Below the pieces are notes generated by a model. It was not told where the DNA came from and searched no databases. It saw nothing but the letters and a program-made list of their open reading frames with translations. Positions 23,420 to 32,500 of a DNA stretch of 33,192 nucleotides are shown piece by piece (within the stretch, counting starts at the first letter, position 1; every line of letters starts with the position of its first letter). A program made the translations under genes and the position numbers. This DNA comes from a virus, in IMG/VR virus record IMGVR_UViG_3300044639_000144, positions 1 through 33,192 of that record, one strand, 5' to 3'.

Positions 23420-23606
23420 AATTGATAAGAGGTTAGCTGTGCATGAAGCTGTCTGCTTAGAACGATACAACAGCATAGATCGTTCTTTGCGGGATGGGGA
23501 CAAGCGTATGACGAAGATTGAGTACTTGTTATATGCGGTGATGATCTGCGTGCTGTTTGGCCCCGGCGTCGCAAGCGAGTTTGTTAAAAAGCTTTTGGGG
23601 TTGTGA
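23409..23606 (+). CDS. Small membrane protein, 65 aa (lysis-associated?)
   Basis: The product begins MSDEIDKRLAVHEAVCLERY, a charged helical stretch, and ends with one clear membrane segment (YLLYAVMICVLFGPGVASEF) and a basic tail (VKKLLGL). A soluble N-terminus with one TM near the C-terminus resembles XhlA-type lysis accessory proteins or small holins. It lies just before a 33-aa TM peptide, an endolysin and a three-TM holin, so a lysis role is likely but not shown. Confidence 0.6.
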   Translation: MSDEIDKRLAVHEAVCLERYNSIDRSLRDGDKRMTKIEYLLYAVMICVLFGPGVASEFVKKLLGL

Positions 23607-23607
23607 C

Positions 23608-23709
23608 ATGCGAGACTGGGCTGAAGCATTGATTGCGGCGGCTCTCATAATTGCCTTTGTCACCTTTGGCACGTACATGATTGCATGGAGTTGGAGTTTA
23701 TATGGTTGA
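23608..23709 (+). CDS. Single-TM peptide, 33 aa
   Basis: This short frame starts one base after the preceding stop and ends at TGA 23707-23709. It overlaps the ATG of the next gene by 8 bases. It reads MRDWAEALIAAALIIAFVTF and on to WSWSLYG: a charged N-end, a membrane span of about 20 residues and an aromatic C-end. The start has a weak SD (TTGGGGTTGTG). Tiny TM peptides in lysis clusters can act as holins or antiholins. Translation is plausible because the spacing is tight, but the ORF could be fortuitous. Confidence 0.5.
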   Translation: MRDWAEALIAAALIIAFVTFGTYMIAWSWSLYG

Positions 23710-24157
23710 CCTTACCAAAGCCATTGGAGCCGTTGCCGCTAGTGTTGCCGCATTAGGTGGCAGTTACACGCTTGCCGATAAGTTTGGCTTTTTTGACCGA
23801 GCCATCATTGAATGGACTCCAGAGCATTTTAAAATTGTGGCCGAGGCGGGTAAGCCCATTAATGTGACGGTTGCTCGGATCAAAAAGCGGGACGACTGTT
23901 CTGTTGAAAGTTTTACGCCAAGCATCCGTGATGCGGCAGGTATGGTGCATGAAGCAACCACTACTGCAAGCAAGTTCAGCGGCCCAGCGGGGCCAGAAAT
24001 TGACACGTTCACATACCAACTCACGATGGTAAGAAAAGAAAAGATTGCCCCCGGCAAAGCCACCTTGCTTGCGACCATCAAATACAAATGCCCTGAAGGT
24101 GAGCGTGTTGTGCAGTATCCCCGCCATCCCAACCTTAGTTTTGACTTGAAGGGGTAA
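23702..24157 (+). CDS. Membrane-anchored protein of the lysis region, 151 aa
   Basis: ATG 23702 (MVDLTKAIGAVAASVAALGG) is preferred because it keeps the overlap with the upstream ORF small and starts right at a hydrophobic N-terminal segment (residues 5-25), which could be an anchor or uncleaved signal. The rest is a periplasm-like soluble domain with charged strands (WTPEHFKIVAEAGKPINVTV, TLLATIKYKCPEGERVV). It may be a spanin-like or envelope protein, although no lipobox is present. It lies four bases before the endolysin gene, so co-expression is likely. No family was recognised. Confidence 0.55.
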   Translation: MVDLTKAIGAVAASVAALGGSYTLADKFGFFDRAIIEWTPEHFKIVAEAGKPINVTVARIKKRDDCSVESFTPSIRDAAGMVHEATTTASKFSGPAGPEIDTFTYQLTMVRKEKIAPGKATLLATIKYKCPEGERVVQYPRHPNLSFDLKG

Positions 24158-24161
24158 AGAA

Positions 24162-24677
24162 ATGGCGCAGTTTGAACCTGCTTTTGAACAGATGATGCAA
24201 GACGAGGGCGGCTACGTCCTCCACGAAGTACCCGGCGACACCGGGGGTATGACCTATGCTGGCATAGCACGTAATAAAAACCCTCAGTGGCCCGGCTGGG
24301 CGCTTGTGGATAAGAAGGAGTTTGGTGGCTCCCTAACGCCTATGGTGCGTGAGTTCTACCGTGTTGAGTTCTGGGACAAGATGCGCGGCAACGAGATTAG
24401 CAACCAAGACGTAGCAAACACCATCTTTAATTTTGGGGTAAACGCTGGAATGGGCATGGCTGTAAAGCTGGCTCAGCTCGTGGTGGGAGCTACTCCTGAC
24501 GGCGGTATTGGGGCCAAAACCGTAGAAAAACTCAACCAGATCACTGACGGTCAGCGTTTTAAAGAGTCCTACGCTTTGGCAAAAATTGCCCGTTATGTTG
24601 AGATTTGCAATAAGAACCCTGTGCAGGTTAAGTTCCTAAAGGGTTGGCTGAACCGCACATTGAAGGGTTTGAAATGA
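24162..24677 (+). CDS. Endolysin, GH108-type N-acetylmuramidase
   Basis: The 171-aa protein begins MAQFEPAFEQMMQDEGGYV. E15 of the EGGY motif is the expected catalytic Glu of the GH108 (zliS/lysozyme) family. GDTGGMTYAGIAR (about 25-37) follows as in that family. The C-terminal half (about 90-170) resembles the PG_binding_3 helical domain (FNFGVNAGMGMAVKLAQ, TPDGGIGAKTVEKLN). There is no signal peptide, so a holin is needed for export; the three-TM holin gene overlaps at its end (ATGA). Length is typical. The substrate is murein of a Gram-negative wall. Confidence 0.9.
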   Translation: MAQFEPAFEQMMQDEGGYVLHEVPGDTGGMTYAGIARNKNPQWPGWALVDKKEFGGSLTPMVREFYRVEFWDKMRGNEISNQDVANTIFNFGVNAGMGMAVKLAQLVVGATPDGGIGAKTVEKLNQITDGQRFKESYALAKIARYVEICNKNPVQVKFLKGWLNRTLKGLK

Positions 24678-25111
24678 GCTTAATAGGCGTTGGATCAATC
24701 ATTGAAGCCGTGGGTAAGGTTGCAGGCGACCTCATTACCACTGACAAAGAAAAGATGGAAATGGAGATTGAGCAACGTAAGCTCGATCTTGAAGAAAAGC
24801 GCATTGACCAAGCTACAGACCTAGCCCAGATTGAGGTCAACAAAATCGAAGCGGCGTCCTCTAGCGTGTTTGTCAGCGGCTGGAGACCTGCCATCGGCTG
24901 GATCGGTGTAGCGGCTATGGGCTACCAGTTTTTGGCTTACCCACTGTTTCAATGGGCTTGGAAGTACTTGCAGGCTATGGGTTGGGTTCCTGTTGGCATG
25001 GATCCCCCTCCCGTACTTGATGCTGACCAGCTTTGGGTCATCCTATCAGGAATCTTGGGAATCGCTGGTATGCGCTCTTTTGAGAAGACTAAGGGTGTGG
25101 CAAGCAAGTAA
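24674..25111 (+). CDS. Three-TM holin (GTA_holin_3TM type)
   Basis: ATG 24674 overlaps the endolysin stop (ATGA). The 145-aa product has an N-terminal amphipathic helix (MSLIGVGSIIEAVGKVAGDL). A charged coiled-coil segment follows (KEKMEMEIEQRKLDLEEKR, about 25-45), then membrane parts SVFVSGWRPAIGWIGVAAMG and YQFLAYPLFQWAWKYL (about 64-100), and LWVILSGILGIAGMRSFEK (about 120-138). The WRPAIGW motif and the last segment match the holin family first noted in gene transfer agents. It would permeabilise the inner membrane so that the endolysin reaches murein. It ends the lysis cluster; a promoter candidate follows. Confidence 0.8.
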   Translation: MSLIGVGSIIEAVGKVAGDLITTDKEKMEMEIEQRKLDLEEKRIDQATDLAQIEVNKIEAASSSVFVSGWRPAIGWIGVAAMGYQFLAYPLFQWAWKYLQAMGWVPVGMDPPPVLDADQLWVILSGILGIAGMRSFEKTKGVASK

Positions 25112-25113
25112 CC

Positions 25114-25142
25114 TTGTCACAAGTTAAAAGGCATACTAAAAT
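25114..25142 (+). promoter_or_regulatory. sigma70-type promoter before the tail connector genes
   Basis: TTGTCA (25114-25119) and TAAAAT (25137-25142) each match the consensus at 5 of 6 positions and are separated by exactly 17 bases. Initiation would fall near 25149, within the gap before ATG 25170, and GAGGTG serves as SD. This is the best promoter-like sequence I found in the window. It would drive the second virion module. Confidence 0.6.
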
Positions 25143-25169
25143 GTCCCAACGAATCTACGAGGTGAACGC

Positions 25170-25805
25170 ATGACGACCGCAAGTGTTATGACCTATGACA
25201 GTTTGGTCGAGAACATCCAATCCTATTTGGAGCGTAACGACACCTCCACGCTGGACAAGATCCCTCTGTTTATCATGTTGGCTGAGCAGGTCATTGCCGC
25301 CGAGATCAAGTTCTTGGGCAACTTAACCGTCAATACCAGCACCATGACCATTGGGGAAGCAACGATTGATAAGCCAGCTCGTTGGCATAAGACGGTGTCT
25401 ATGAACGTCACAGTAGCTGGGGAGCGCCAGCCAGTCTTGCTACGTAAGTACGAATACTTACGCGAGTACTGGCCTAACCCCACCTCCACGGAAGTACCCA
25501 AGTACTACTGCGACTACGACTACACCCATTGGTTGGTTGCTCCTACCCCCGCGGCGGCTTATAACTTTGAGGTCTTGTACTACGAGCGTGTCCAGCCTTT
25601 GGATAGCTCAAATCAGACCAATTGGTTTACCATCTACGCGCCACAGGCTTTGCTGTACGGATCGCTCCTACAAGCTATGCCGTTCCTCAAGAACGATGAT
25701 CGCGTACCTCTGTGGCAGGCTCAGTACCAAGCGATCATGCAGACCTTGATGACTGAGGACAAGTTGCGTATTGCAGATCGTCAAGCGATTGCCGCTGACA
25801 GTTAA
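25170..25805 (+). CDS. Phage adaptor / head-tail connector-like protein, 211 aa
   Basis: The product begins MTTASVMTYDSLVENIQSYL and has a helical N-terminus with DKIPLFIMLAEQVIAAEIKF (about 29-48). A beta-rich middle follows (ATIDKPARWHKTVSMNV, then LVAPTPAAAYNFEVLYYERV) and a C-terminal helical part (LLYGSLLQAMPFLKNDDRV, WQAQYQAIMQTLM). This plan is seen in phage adaptor proteins (gp6 or gp4-type) that bind the portal and receive the tail. It is the second such protein besides the one at 8351, so the two may form successive rings or play different roles. It is the first gene after the promoter at 25114. Confidence 0.7.
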   Translation: MTTASVMTYDSLVENIQSYLERNDTSTLDKIPLFIMLAEQVIAAEIKFLGNLTVNTSTMTIGEATIDKPARWHKTVSMNVTVAGERQPVLLRKYEYLREYWPNPTSTEVPKYYCDYDYTHWLVAPTPAAAYNFEVLYYERVQPLDSSNQTNWFTIYAPQALLYGSLLQAMPFLKNDDRVPLWQAQYQAIMQTLMTEDKLRIADRQAIAADS

Positions 25806-25813
25806 GGACTAAC

Positions 25814-27058
25814 ATGAGCTACAACTCACCATTCACAGGTAACGTCATTCAACCGACGGACGTCTCTTATCGTGCTGTTACGCTGAGTGCTAACACCCAG
25901 TTACAGTGGCCTATCAACGGGAACGCCACTGACGACTACGCCGCTCGTATCATGCAGGTTACAGCTACAACTGCTGGTCTAAGTCTGTACATGCCCCCTG
26001 CTAACCAAAGCTCTGTGGGTAATGACGCGCTGATCCGTAATGTTGGCGCTAATACTTTTACTGTCAAAGACTTTGCTGGCACAAACACGATCATCTCTGT
26101 TGCCGCAGGCGAGTCCAAGTATGTGTACATCACAGCTAATCCAACAACAACGGGAACATGGGGAACCATTGCCTTTGGTACTGGTACATCCTCTGCTGAT
26201 GCCGCTACCTTGGCTGGTTACGGATTGGTTGCAAGTGGCACAACATTGAACCAAAGTCACCCAGCTCAGGCTGTTGTTACTGGTGGAACCTTTGCCACTA
26301 CGGATCGCGCCCAAGCATTGGTTTGGACTGGCGGAGCGGGTACTTACACACTGCCAGCAGTTGCTACTTTGGGCAATAATTGGTTTACCCTGTTTAAGAA
26401 CAGCGGAACTGGCTCGATGGTTATCTCAGCGTCTGACAACATTGATGGAGCTTCCACAAAGACATTTGCGCCTACAGAGTCAGCATTTATTGTATGTACA
26501 GGAACTACTTACGTCACTGTCGGATACGGCGTTAGTGCGCAGTTTGTCTATACGTCGCTAGTTAAAGCGGTTGTTTCTGGCTCTTACACCTTAAGTGCCA
26601 GTGAGGCGTCTAACACCATTCAGACCTACACGGGAGTGCTCACAGGCAACGTCACGGTGGTTTATCCGCCTGTGGTGAACTTGTACGTGATCAAGAACTC
26701 TGTGACAGCAGGCGGTTTTACGCTCACTGTAGGGACTGGATCTGGCACGTCTGTAACCATTCCTTCTGGTCAACAAGTGACTTTGGCGTGTGATGGGACT
26801 AACTTCTTCAACGCCAACACGTCTCAAGCTGGTGCGGTTACGACCCTAAGCTTGGCTGATGGCTCGGTTGGTGCGCCCTCTTTGAATTTTGGATCAGAGG
26901 CAAATACGGGTGTTTATCGTGCTGGCGCTGGTCAATTCAACACAGCAATCTTGGGCACTTTGAGGTCTACGTTGTCGGCAACAGGTTTGACGGTTGCTGG
27001 GTCTGTAGCAGGAACAACTGGAACCTTCACCACAGGTATTACTGGGGGCTCGTTCTAA
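25814..27058 (+). CDS. Fibre-like structural protein, 414 aa
   Basis: The product begins MSYNSPFTGNVIQPTDVSYR. It is Gly/Thr/Ser/Val-rich with repeated short strands (LQWPINGNAT, SLYMPPANQSSVGNDALIRN, NTFTVKDFAGT, and later similar units), a hallmark of beta-helical or repeat fibre proteins. The C-terminal part from about residue 356 (SLNFGSEANTGVYRAGAGQF, then TLSATGLTVAGSVAGT and TTGITGGSF) is a motif that I associate with tail fibre or virion proteins of aquatic phages. The stop shares its last base with the following ATG. A tail-surface role is inferred from composition and position. Confidence 0.65.
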   Translation: MSYNSPFTGNVIQPTDVSYRAVTLSANTQLQWPINGNATDDYAARIMQVTATTAGLSLYMPPANQSSVGNDALIRNVGANTFTVKDFAGTNTIISVAAGESKYVYITANPTTTGTWGTIAFGTGTSSADAATLAGYGLVASGTTLNQSHPAQAVVTGGTFATTDRAQALVWTGGAGTYTLPAVATLGNNWFTLFKNSGTGSMVISASDNIDGASTKTFAPTESAFIVCTGTTYVTVGYGVSAQFVYTSLVKAVVSGSYTLSASEASNTIQTYTGVLTGNVTVVYPPVVNLYVIKNSVTAGGFTLTVGTGSGTSVTIPSGQQVTLACDGTNFFNANTSQAGAVTTLSLADGSVGAPSLNFGSEANTGVYRAGAGQFNTAILGTLRSTLSATGLTVAGSVAGTTGTFTTGITGGSF

Positions 27059-29298
27059 TGACCAAGAAGGTGTTCGCGCTTGACACGAAGCCGGGCGTCC
27101 AACGGGACGGCACACTCTTTGATGCGGACAGTTATGCCGACGGTCGTTGGGTAAGGTTTCAGCGCGGTCGCCCTCGCAAGATGGGTGGGTATAGACAGAT
27201 TACTGGTGGGATCTCAGGCCCCTCCCGCGGGATCTACGTCAACCCACAGCAGAGCTTTAACAACGTGTTCAATGGGCACTCACAAGGCTTACAGGTTATA
27301 CCGATTGACAACAACGGGGTTGGCTCTGGCATTACGGACATGACCCTGAGCAACTTCACCGCATCTGACAATAACCTTTGGCAGTTTGATACGTTCTATG
27401 ACGTGAGCGGATCTGGGGATAACCTGCTGTTGGCGCACCCCGGTCAATCCCTCACCCTCATCGACAACAACATCAACACCCCCGTTTTGGGTGGCAACAT
27501 CACTGGCACTTCTATGTCAGCCATTGGTGTGTTTTCTTTGTCGGTGTTCTTGAACTCCACGACGACCATGTACCTGTCAACCCAAAGTCTTCAGATTGGT
27601 GCTGGTCAATCCATCTCTGGAACTGGCATTCCCTCTGGCGCTACAGTTGTCTCGACCAACCTTTCCGTTCCCGTTCTAAACGCCGTAGCCGTGACTGGTA
27701 TTGCTGGTCAGTGTTCCTGCACCTCTACGACGGGTTTGTACATTGGTCAGACGGTTGCGGTGTCTGGAACTTTGACTGGAACCGCCACAGGCATCACCTC
27801 TGGCGTGACGTACTTCATCATTGCCACCAACTACGCAACGACGTTTACCTTGTCGGCATCTTCTGGTGGTGCGGCAATTGTCACGACTGCTGGCACAACG
27901 GATGGTTTGGTTTTTACCCTTGGTCAGATTCAAAACGTGGTAATTTCTGCCGCCGCAACAACGTCTGGTGCTTCTACAATCACTTTTGACAACAATGTTT
28001 CCGTATCTGGTGGTGTGGTCACCCTTCACCCTTACGTGTTTGTTTATGGCAACGACGGACTGATAAAGAACTGCTCAGCAGGCAACCTAAACGATTGGGT
28101 TTCAGCAGACGCAAATGAGGTCTCTGTAGCCACAGGAAAGATTGTCCAAGGGCTACCCGTCAGGGGCGGCTCAAACGCGCCTTCTGGGCTGTTTTGGAGC
28201 CTTGATAGCCTTATCCGCGTGTCATTCATCGGTGGTGCTGGTACACCCCCACAGTTTTGGCGCTATGACTTGATCTCTTCTCAGTCGTCTATTCTGTCTT
28301 CTCAGTCTGTGATTGAGTACGACGGTATCTACTATTGGTGTGGTGTTGATAGGTTCTTGCTTTACAACGGTGTTGTGAAAGAGATCCCCAACACTTTTAA
28401 CCAGAACTACTTTTTTGACAACCTAAACTATGCCCAGCGCGAAAAGATTTGGGTGTCTAAAGTTCCTCGTTTTGGTGAGATTTGGTGGTTCTATCCACGA
28501 GGCAACGCCACAGAGTGTACAGACGCAATTGTCTTTAACGTGCGTGAGAATGTTTGGTATGACGCAGGTCAGGCTTTAGGGTCTAGGCGCTCTGCTGGTT
28601 ACTTCTCTCAGGTCTTTCACTACCCAACTTGGGCGGCATGGGAGACCAATGAAGTTGGTGGTGTGAACGCAATTACGATAACTGCTGGCGGTACGCTGTA
28701 CACCAACGGAACCTACACCAACCAAGCTCTGACAGGCGGAAGCGGTTCAGGGGCAACAGCTAATATTGTTGTGGCTGGAGGTATCGTTACCTCTGTGACG
28801 ATCTTTGCCAAAGGCAAGAACTACGTTGTTGGTAATACGCTATCTGCTTCGCTCCCAGTGGGGTCTGGTTTGATTATCACGATCAATCAGGTGGTTAACT
28901 TTGTGTCGCTGTGGCAACACGAGATTGGTACTGACGCGGTTCAGGATACGTCAGTCCTTGCAATTGAGTCTTACTTTGAGACGAATGACTTGGGTCTGGT
29001 GTCTGGAGGGCCTTCCCAGCCGTCCCCAGTCGGTGAGAACAAGTGGCTACGCTTAGAGCGTATTGAGCCTGACTTTATTCAAGAAGGCGACATGGAAGTC
29101 TACGTGACGGGACGATCATTTGCTCAGTCTGAGGATGTTACGTCTGCCGCGTACACATTCACGCCTTCAACGGGTAAGGTTGACATGCGTGAACAGCGAC
29201 GTGAGCTGAGATTGAAGTTTGTCTCTAACGTGGCTGGCGGTGACTACCAAGTTGGTAAGATCCTCTTAGACGCAGACTTGGGTGATGTGAGACCATAA
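27058..29298 (+). CDS. gp10-like tail hub / packaged-DNA stabilisation protein with insertions
   Basis: The 746-aa product begins MTKKVFALDTKPGVQRDGTL and continues with FDADSYADGRWVRFQRGRPR, a signature of P22 gp10-type proteins that plug the tail below gp4. Beta-propeller-like strands follow (LWQFDTFYDVSGSGDNLLLA, VFVYGNDGLIKNCSAGN, GLFWSLDSLIRVSF, YYWCGVDRFLLYNGVV, EIWWFYPRGNATECTDAIV). At least two extra beta segments look inserted: about 205-285 (VTGIAGQCSCTSTTGLYIGQ and on) and about 537-612 (ITITAGGTLYTNG, then a GGSGSGATANI stretch). P22 gp10 is 472 aa, so the length fits inserted domains. The next gene starts one base inside the stop (TAATG). Confidence 0.75.
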   Translation: MTKKVFALDTKPGVQRDGTLFDADSYADGRWVRFQRGRPRKMGGYRQITGGISGPSRGIYVNPQQSFNNVFNGHSQGLQVIPIDNNGVGSGITDMTLSNFTASDNNLWQFDTFYDVSGSGDNLLLAHPGQSLTLIDNNINTPVLGGNITGTSMSAIGVFSLSVFLNSTTTMYLSTQSLQIGAGQSISGTGIPSGATVVSTNLSVPVLNAVAVTGIAGQCSCTSTTGLYIGQTVAVSGTLTGTATGITSGVTYFIIATNYATTFTLSASSGGAAIVTTAGTTDGLVFTLGQIQNVVISAAATTSGASTITFDNNVSVSGGVVTLHPYVFVYGNDGLIKNCSAGNLNDWVSADANEVSVATGKIVQGLPVRGGSNAPSGLFWSLDSLIRVSFIGGAGTPPQFWRYDLISSQSSILSSQSVIEYDGIYYWCGVDRFLLYNGVVKEIPNTFNQNYFFDNLNYAQREKIWVSKVPRFGEIWWFYPRGNATECTDAIVFNVRENVWYDAGQALGSRRSAGYFSQVFHYPTWAAWETNEVGGVNAITITAGGTLYTNGTYTNQALTGGSGSGATANIVVAGGIVTSVTIFAKGKNYVVGNTLSASLPVGSGLIITINQVVNFVSLWQHEIGTDAVQDTSVLAIESYFETNDLGLVSGGPSQPSPVGENKWLRLERIEPDFIQEGDMEVYVTGRSFAQSEDVTSAAYTFTPSTGKVDMREQRRELRLKFVSNVAGGDYQVGKILLDADLGDVRP

Positions 29299-29558
29299 TG
29301 GCAAACATCCTTAACGTCTCACAGGTCTACGACCCCCGCTACCATACTTTTGAGTCGTGGGCGTCACTTATGTGTGAGCTGTATGCGGCACAACAATTGG
29401 CTATTCCAGACGCAAACACAAACTGGCAAGATTGGGCGTCTGGTCTCAAGGCTATTGATGTGTTTGCCAATGAAGGGATACCCGGCCCCTTTATCTACGA
29501 TGACTGGCATGAATGGGCTGAAGCCCTTGTCAACGCCGTTAACCCAACAGTGAACTGA
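29298..29558 (+). CDS. Small conserved-type virion protein, 86 aa
   Basis: The product begins MANILNVSQVYDPRYHTFES. It is helical and Trp-rich (WASLMCELYAAQQL, TNWQDWASGLKAIDVFAN, YDDWHEWAEALVNAVN), with six Trp in 86 residues. The ATG overlaps the stop of the gp10-like gene. Its place between the hub and the giant protein suggests a tail-completion or needle-associated role. I do not recognise a family, and no catalytic motif is visible. Confidence 0.6.
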   Translation: MANILNVSQVYDPRYHTFESWASLMCELYAAQQLAIPDANTNWQDWASGLKAIDVFANEGIPGPFIYDDWHEWAEALVNAVNPTVN

Positions 29559-29559
29559 T

Positions 29560-32500
29560 ATGGCATTAACAGGTTCATTCAGAACAGGTCTTGAAGACAC
29601 TGATGACTTCGGTGTTGGCAGTACTGACACAACTGCTACCCAAGGCGCGTTGTCACAAGCCTCAACAAACACTGGTGCGCTTCAAACCGCAACAAGTACA
29701 CCACCTACTGTTGACCAACAAATAGTTGATTGGCTTAAAGCAAACCCAACGGCAGATGATTCCGCCATTGGCTCCGCGATGAATCAGTTTGGTTGGAATC
29801 CTGCGGATATTTCACGCGCTACTGGAACCAACCTTGCTGATGTTAATTCACGGTATTTTGGTAATCTAGAAAATCAGTACGGAAAACTTGGTGCTTTAAC
29901 TGGGACAACCACAACTACTGAGCAAGGCGATCAAACCAACTACAACTCAACCGATTTAGGTGGTGGATGGATGGCTTGGGAAAAGCCAAGAGATATTATT
30001 GGATACGAAGGACAGGGTGAAAGCGCAACACCGATCTTAGGTGAGGCGAGCCTTGGTGGTTTTGCAAAACGCAATCCAAGCGGTAAGGCTACAGATTTTT
30101 ACGACAAGAGTGGTACTTTTTTATTCACTCAAAAAGATGTACCTCTGTCTAAGCAGGTATTGTCTGACCTCTCGCCGTTGATTTCATTTGCTACCGCTGG
30201 CTTGGCTGGCCCCGCTGGGCTTAACCTTGGATCTACTTTAGGCTCGTCTATCTCTGGCGCACTTGACCTTGGGTTGAGTAACGCCGCCTCTAGCGCCTTG
30301 GGATCTGGCGTGCTTGGTGGAACTTTATCTGGATTGACTGGTGGCAACCCTGTACTCGGTGCATTGTCTGCCGCGGCAGGAGCCTCTGGTAATCTTCCAA
30401 TTGGAGATACTGGTCTTACCCTTGGAAACATCAACACAGGCGCAAAGCTTTTAAGCGCCAATGATGCCGCGTCTGTTTTTAATATTTTATCTTCTGACAA
30501 AAATATTTCAGGTCTTACTGGTAATTTAGTAGGCGCTGATACAGCCGCTACGATCAATCAAGGCTTAACAATTTCAAGCATAGTAAGCAATTTGGAAGCT
30601 GGAAATAATGGTGCGGCGTTAAGTAGCCTTGCAAGCTTGGCTGGCAGTTCAGACCTAAAAATTGCTGGAGCCGCAACGTCTCTCATTGAAGCAGTTAATT
30701 CTAACAACCCTACTAATGTTGGTAATGCACTTGCTAGTCTTGCCAACGCTACCAAAGCTCCAAAAGCTACAGCACCAACAACCACCACAACAAGTGGTTT
30801 AGATGCATTGACCACAAGCGCGGGTGGTACAAGCACTACAACTGCTGGGTTGACAGATAGAACGCAAGAACTTTATGACTACGCCATATCACAAGGCGTT
30901 TCTCCTGAGCAGGCAAGCTTGTTTGCTAGTTCTGGTGGTCAAGGTGGTCTAACGCAAACCGTTGGCCCAATACTTTTGGCTGGCGCGGCTCTCTCCCCCA
31001 GCACTGCCGCTTTTGTTACCGCGGCTCACGCTGGCTTAGCTTGGTTATCATCATTTTGGAATCCAACCTCTGGCGTTACTGCTAACAAGCCAGATGCCGC
31101 AACCATAAGTGCTACTGTCAGATTATTGCAAGACGATAATATGACGAATGCACAATTAAAAAGCGCGGGCATTAGTATGTCCGACGAAGAATTTGCAATC
31201 TTAAAAGCTAAAGCGGCAGATCCATCAAGTGTTGAAGAAATTGAAACAGTAACGATTACAGGCGAAAGAGACAAAACACAAACAGTTTTAACTCCAGCCC
31301 AGCAAGCTGAGATGGATGCAATCTTTGCTGAAGATTTTGCACAGTACAAGGCTACAGACACCACATTAACCAATGATGGCTCTTCTGCCTATATTGCATC
31401 GAAACGAGCTGGGGCAACAGATGCAGATGCTTTAGCGGCGGCTAACCTTGCTTCTGGTAAGGCGGCGGCAGACAAAGCCGCGGCAGATAAGGCGGCGGCT
31501 GAAAAAGCCGCTCAAGCCAATCAAGTTTCCGATCAGGCGGTTAAAGACTTTCTTGCCGAAAACCCAAATCTTACAGATGCTGAAATTGCATCTAAGATGG
31601 ATGAGTTTAAAGTAAGCGCCGAGCAAATGGCTAGGGCAACGGGTCTTAGTGCCGCTGAAGTCCAAACAAGATATGACGCCGCAAAAGCCAAAGTGGCGTC
31701 TGACAAGATTCTTGCTGACGCACAAACTCTTGCCGCCAAAACCGCCGCTGACAAGTTAGTTGCAGATAAAGCCGCCGCAGATGCAATTGCTTTAGCTGAC
31801 GCAACAAAAAATGCAAAAGCTATAGCAGATGCTCTTGCCGCAAAAGAAGTCGCAGACGCCGCCGCATTAAAAGCCGCTGAAGCTAAAGCCGCCGCTGATA
31901 AGTTAGCCGCTGAGGAAGCCGCAAACAATACAGGTACAGGCACGGGAACGGGAACGGGGACTGGGACTGGGACTGGGACTGGTACAGGAACATCTACAGG
32001 AACCAGTACTGGTACATCAACTGGCACGTCTACTGGCACGTCCACAGGGACTTCTACAGGCACTAGCACGGGTACAAGCACTGGAACCTCAACAGGAACC
32101 TCAACAGGAACTAGCACAGGGACGTCCACGGGAACTTCCACTGGAACATCTACAGGGACTTCAACAGGGACAAGCACTGGAACTAGTACTGGTACAAGCA
32201 CGGGAACGTCTACTGGTACTTCAACGGGTACTTCAACAGGAACATCCACGGGCACATCCACAGGGACATCTACTGGAACGTCAACAGGAACGTCAACAGG
32301 AACGTCAACTGGGACAAGTACAGGGACTTCCACAGGTACGTCAACTGGAACGAGCACAGGCACATCAACTGGTACTTCGACAGGTACTTCGACAGGAACC
32401 AGCACTGGAACCTCAACGGGCACATCTACGGGCACAAGTACGGGAACTTCTACTGGAACATCCACTGGAACATCAACAGGTACTTCTACGGGGACGTCAA

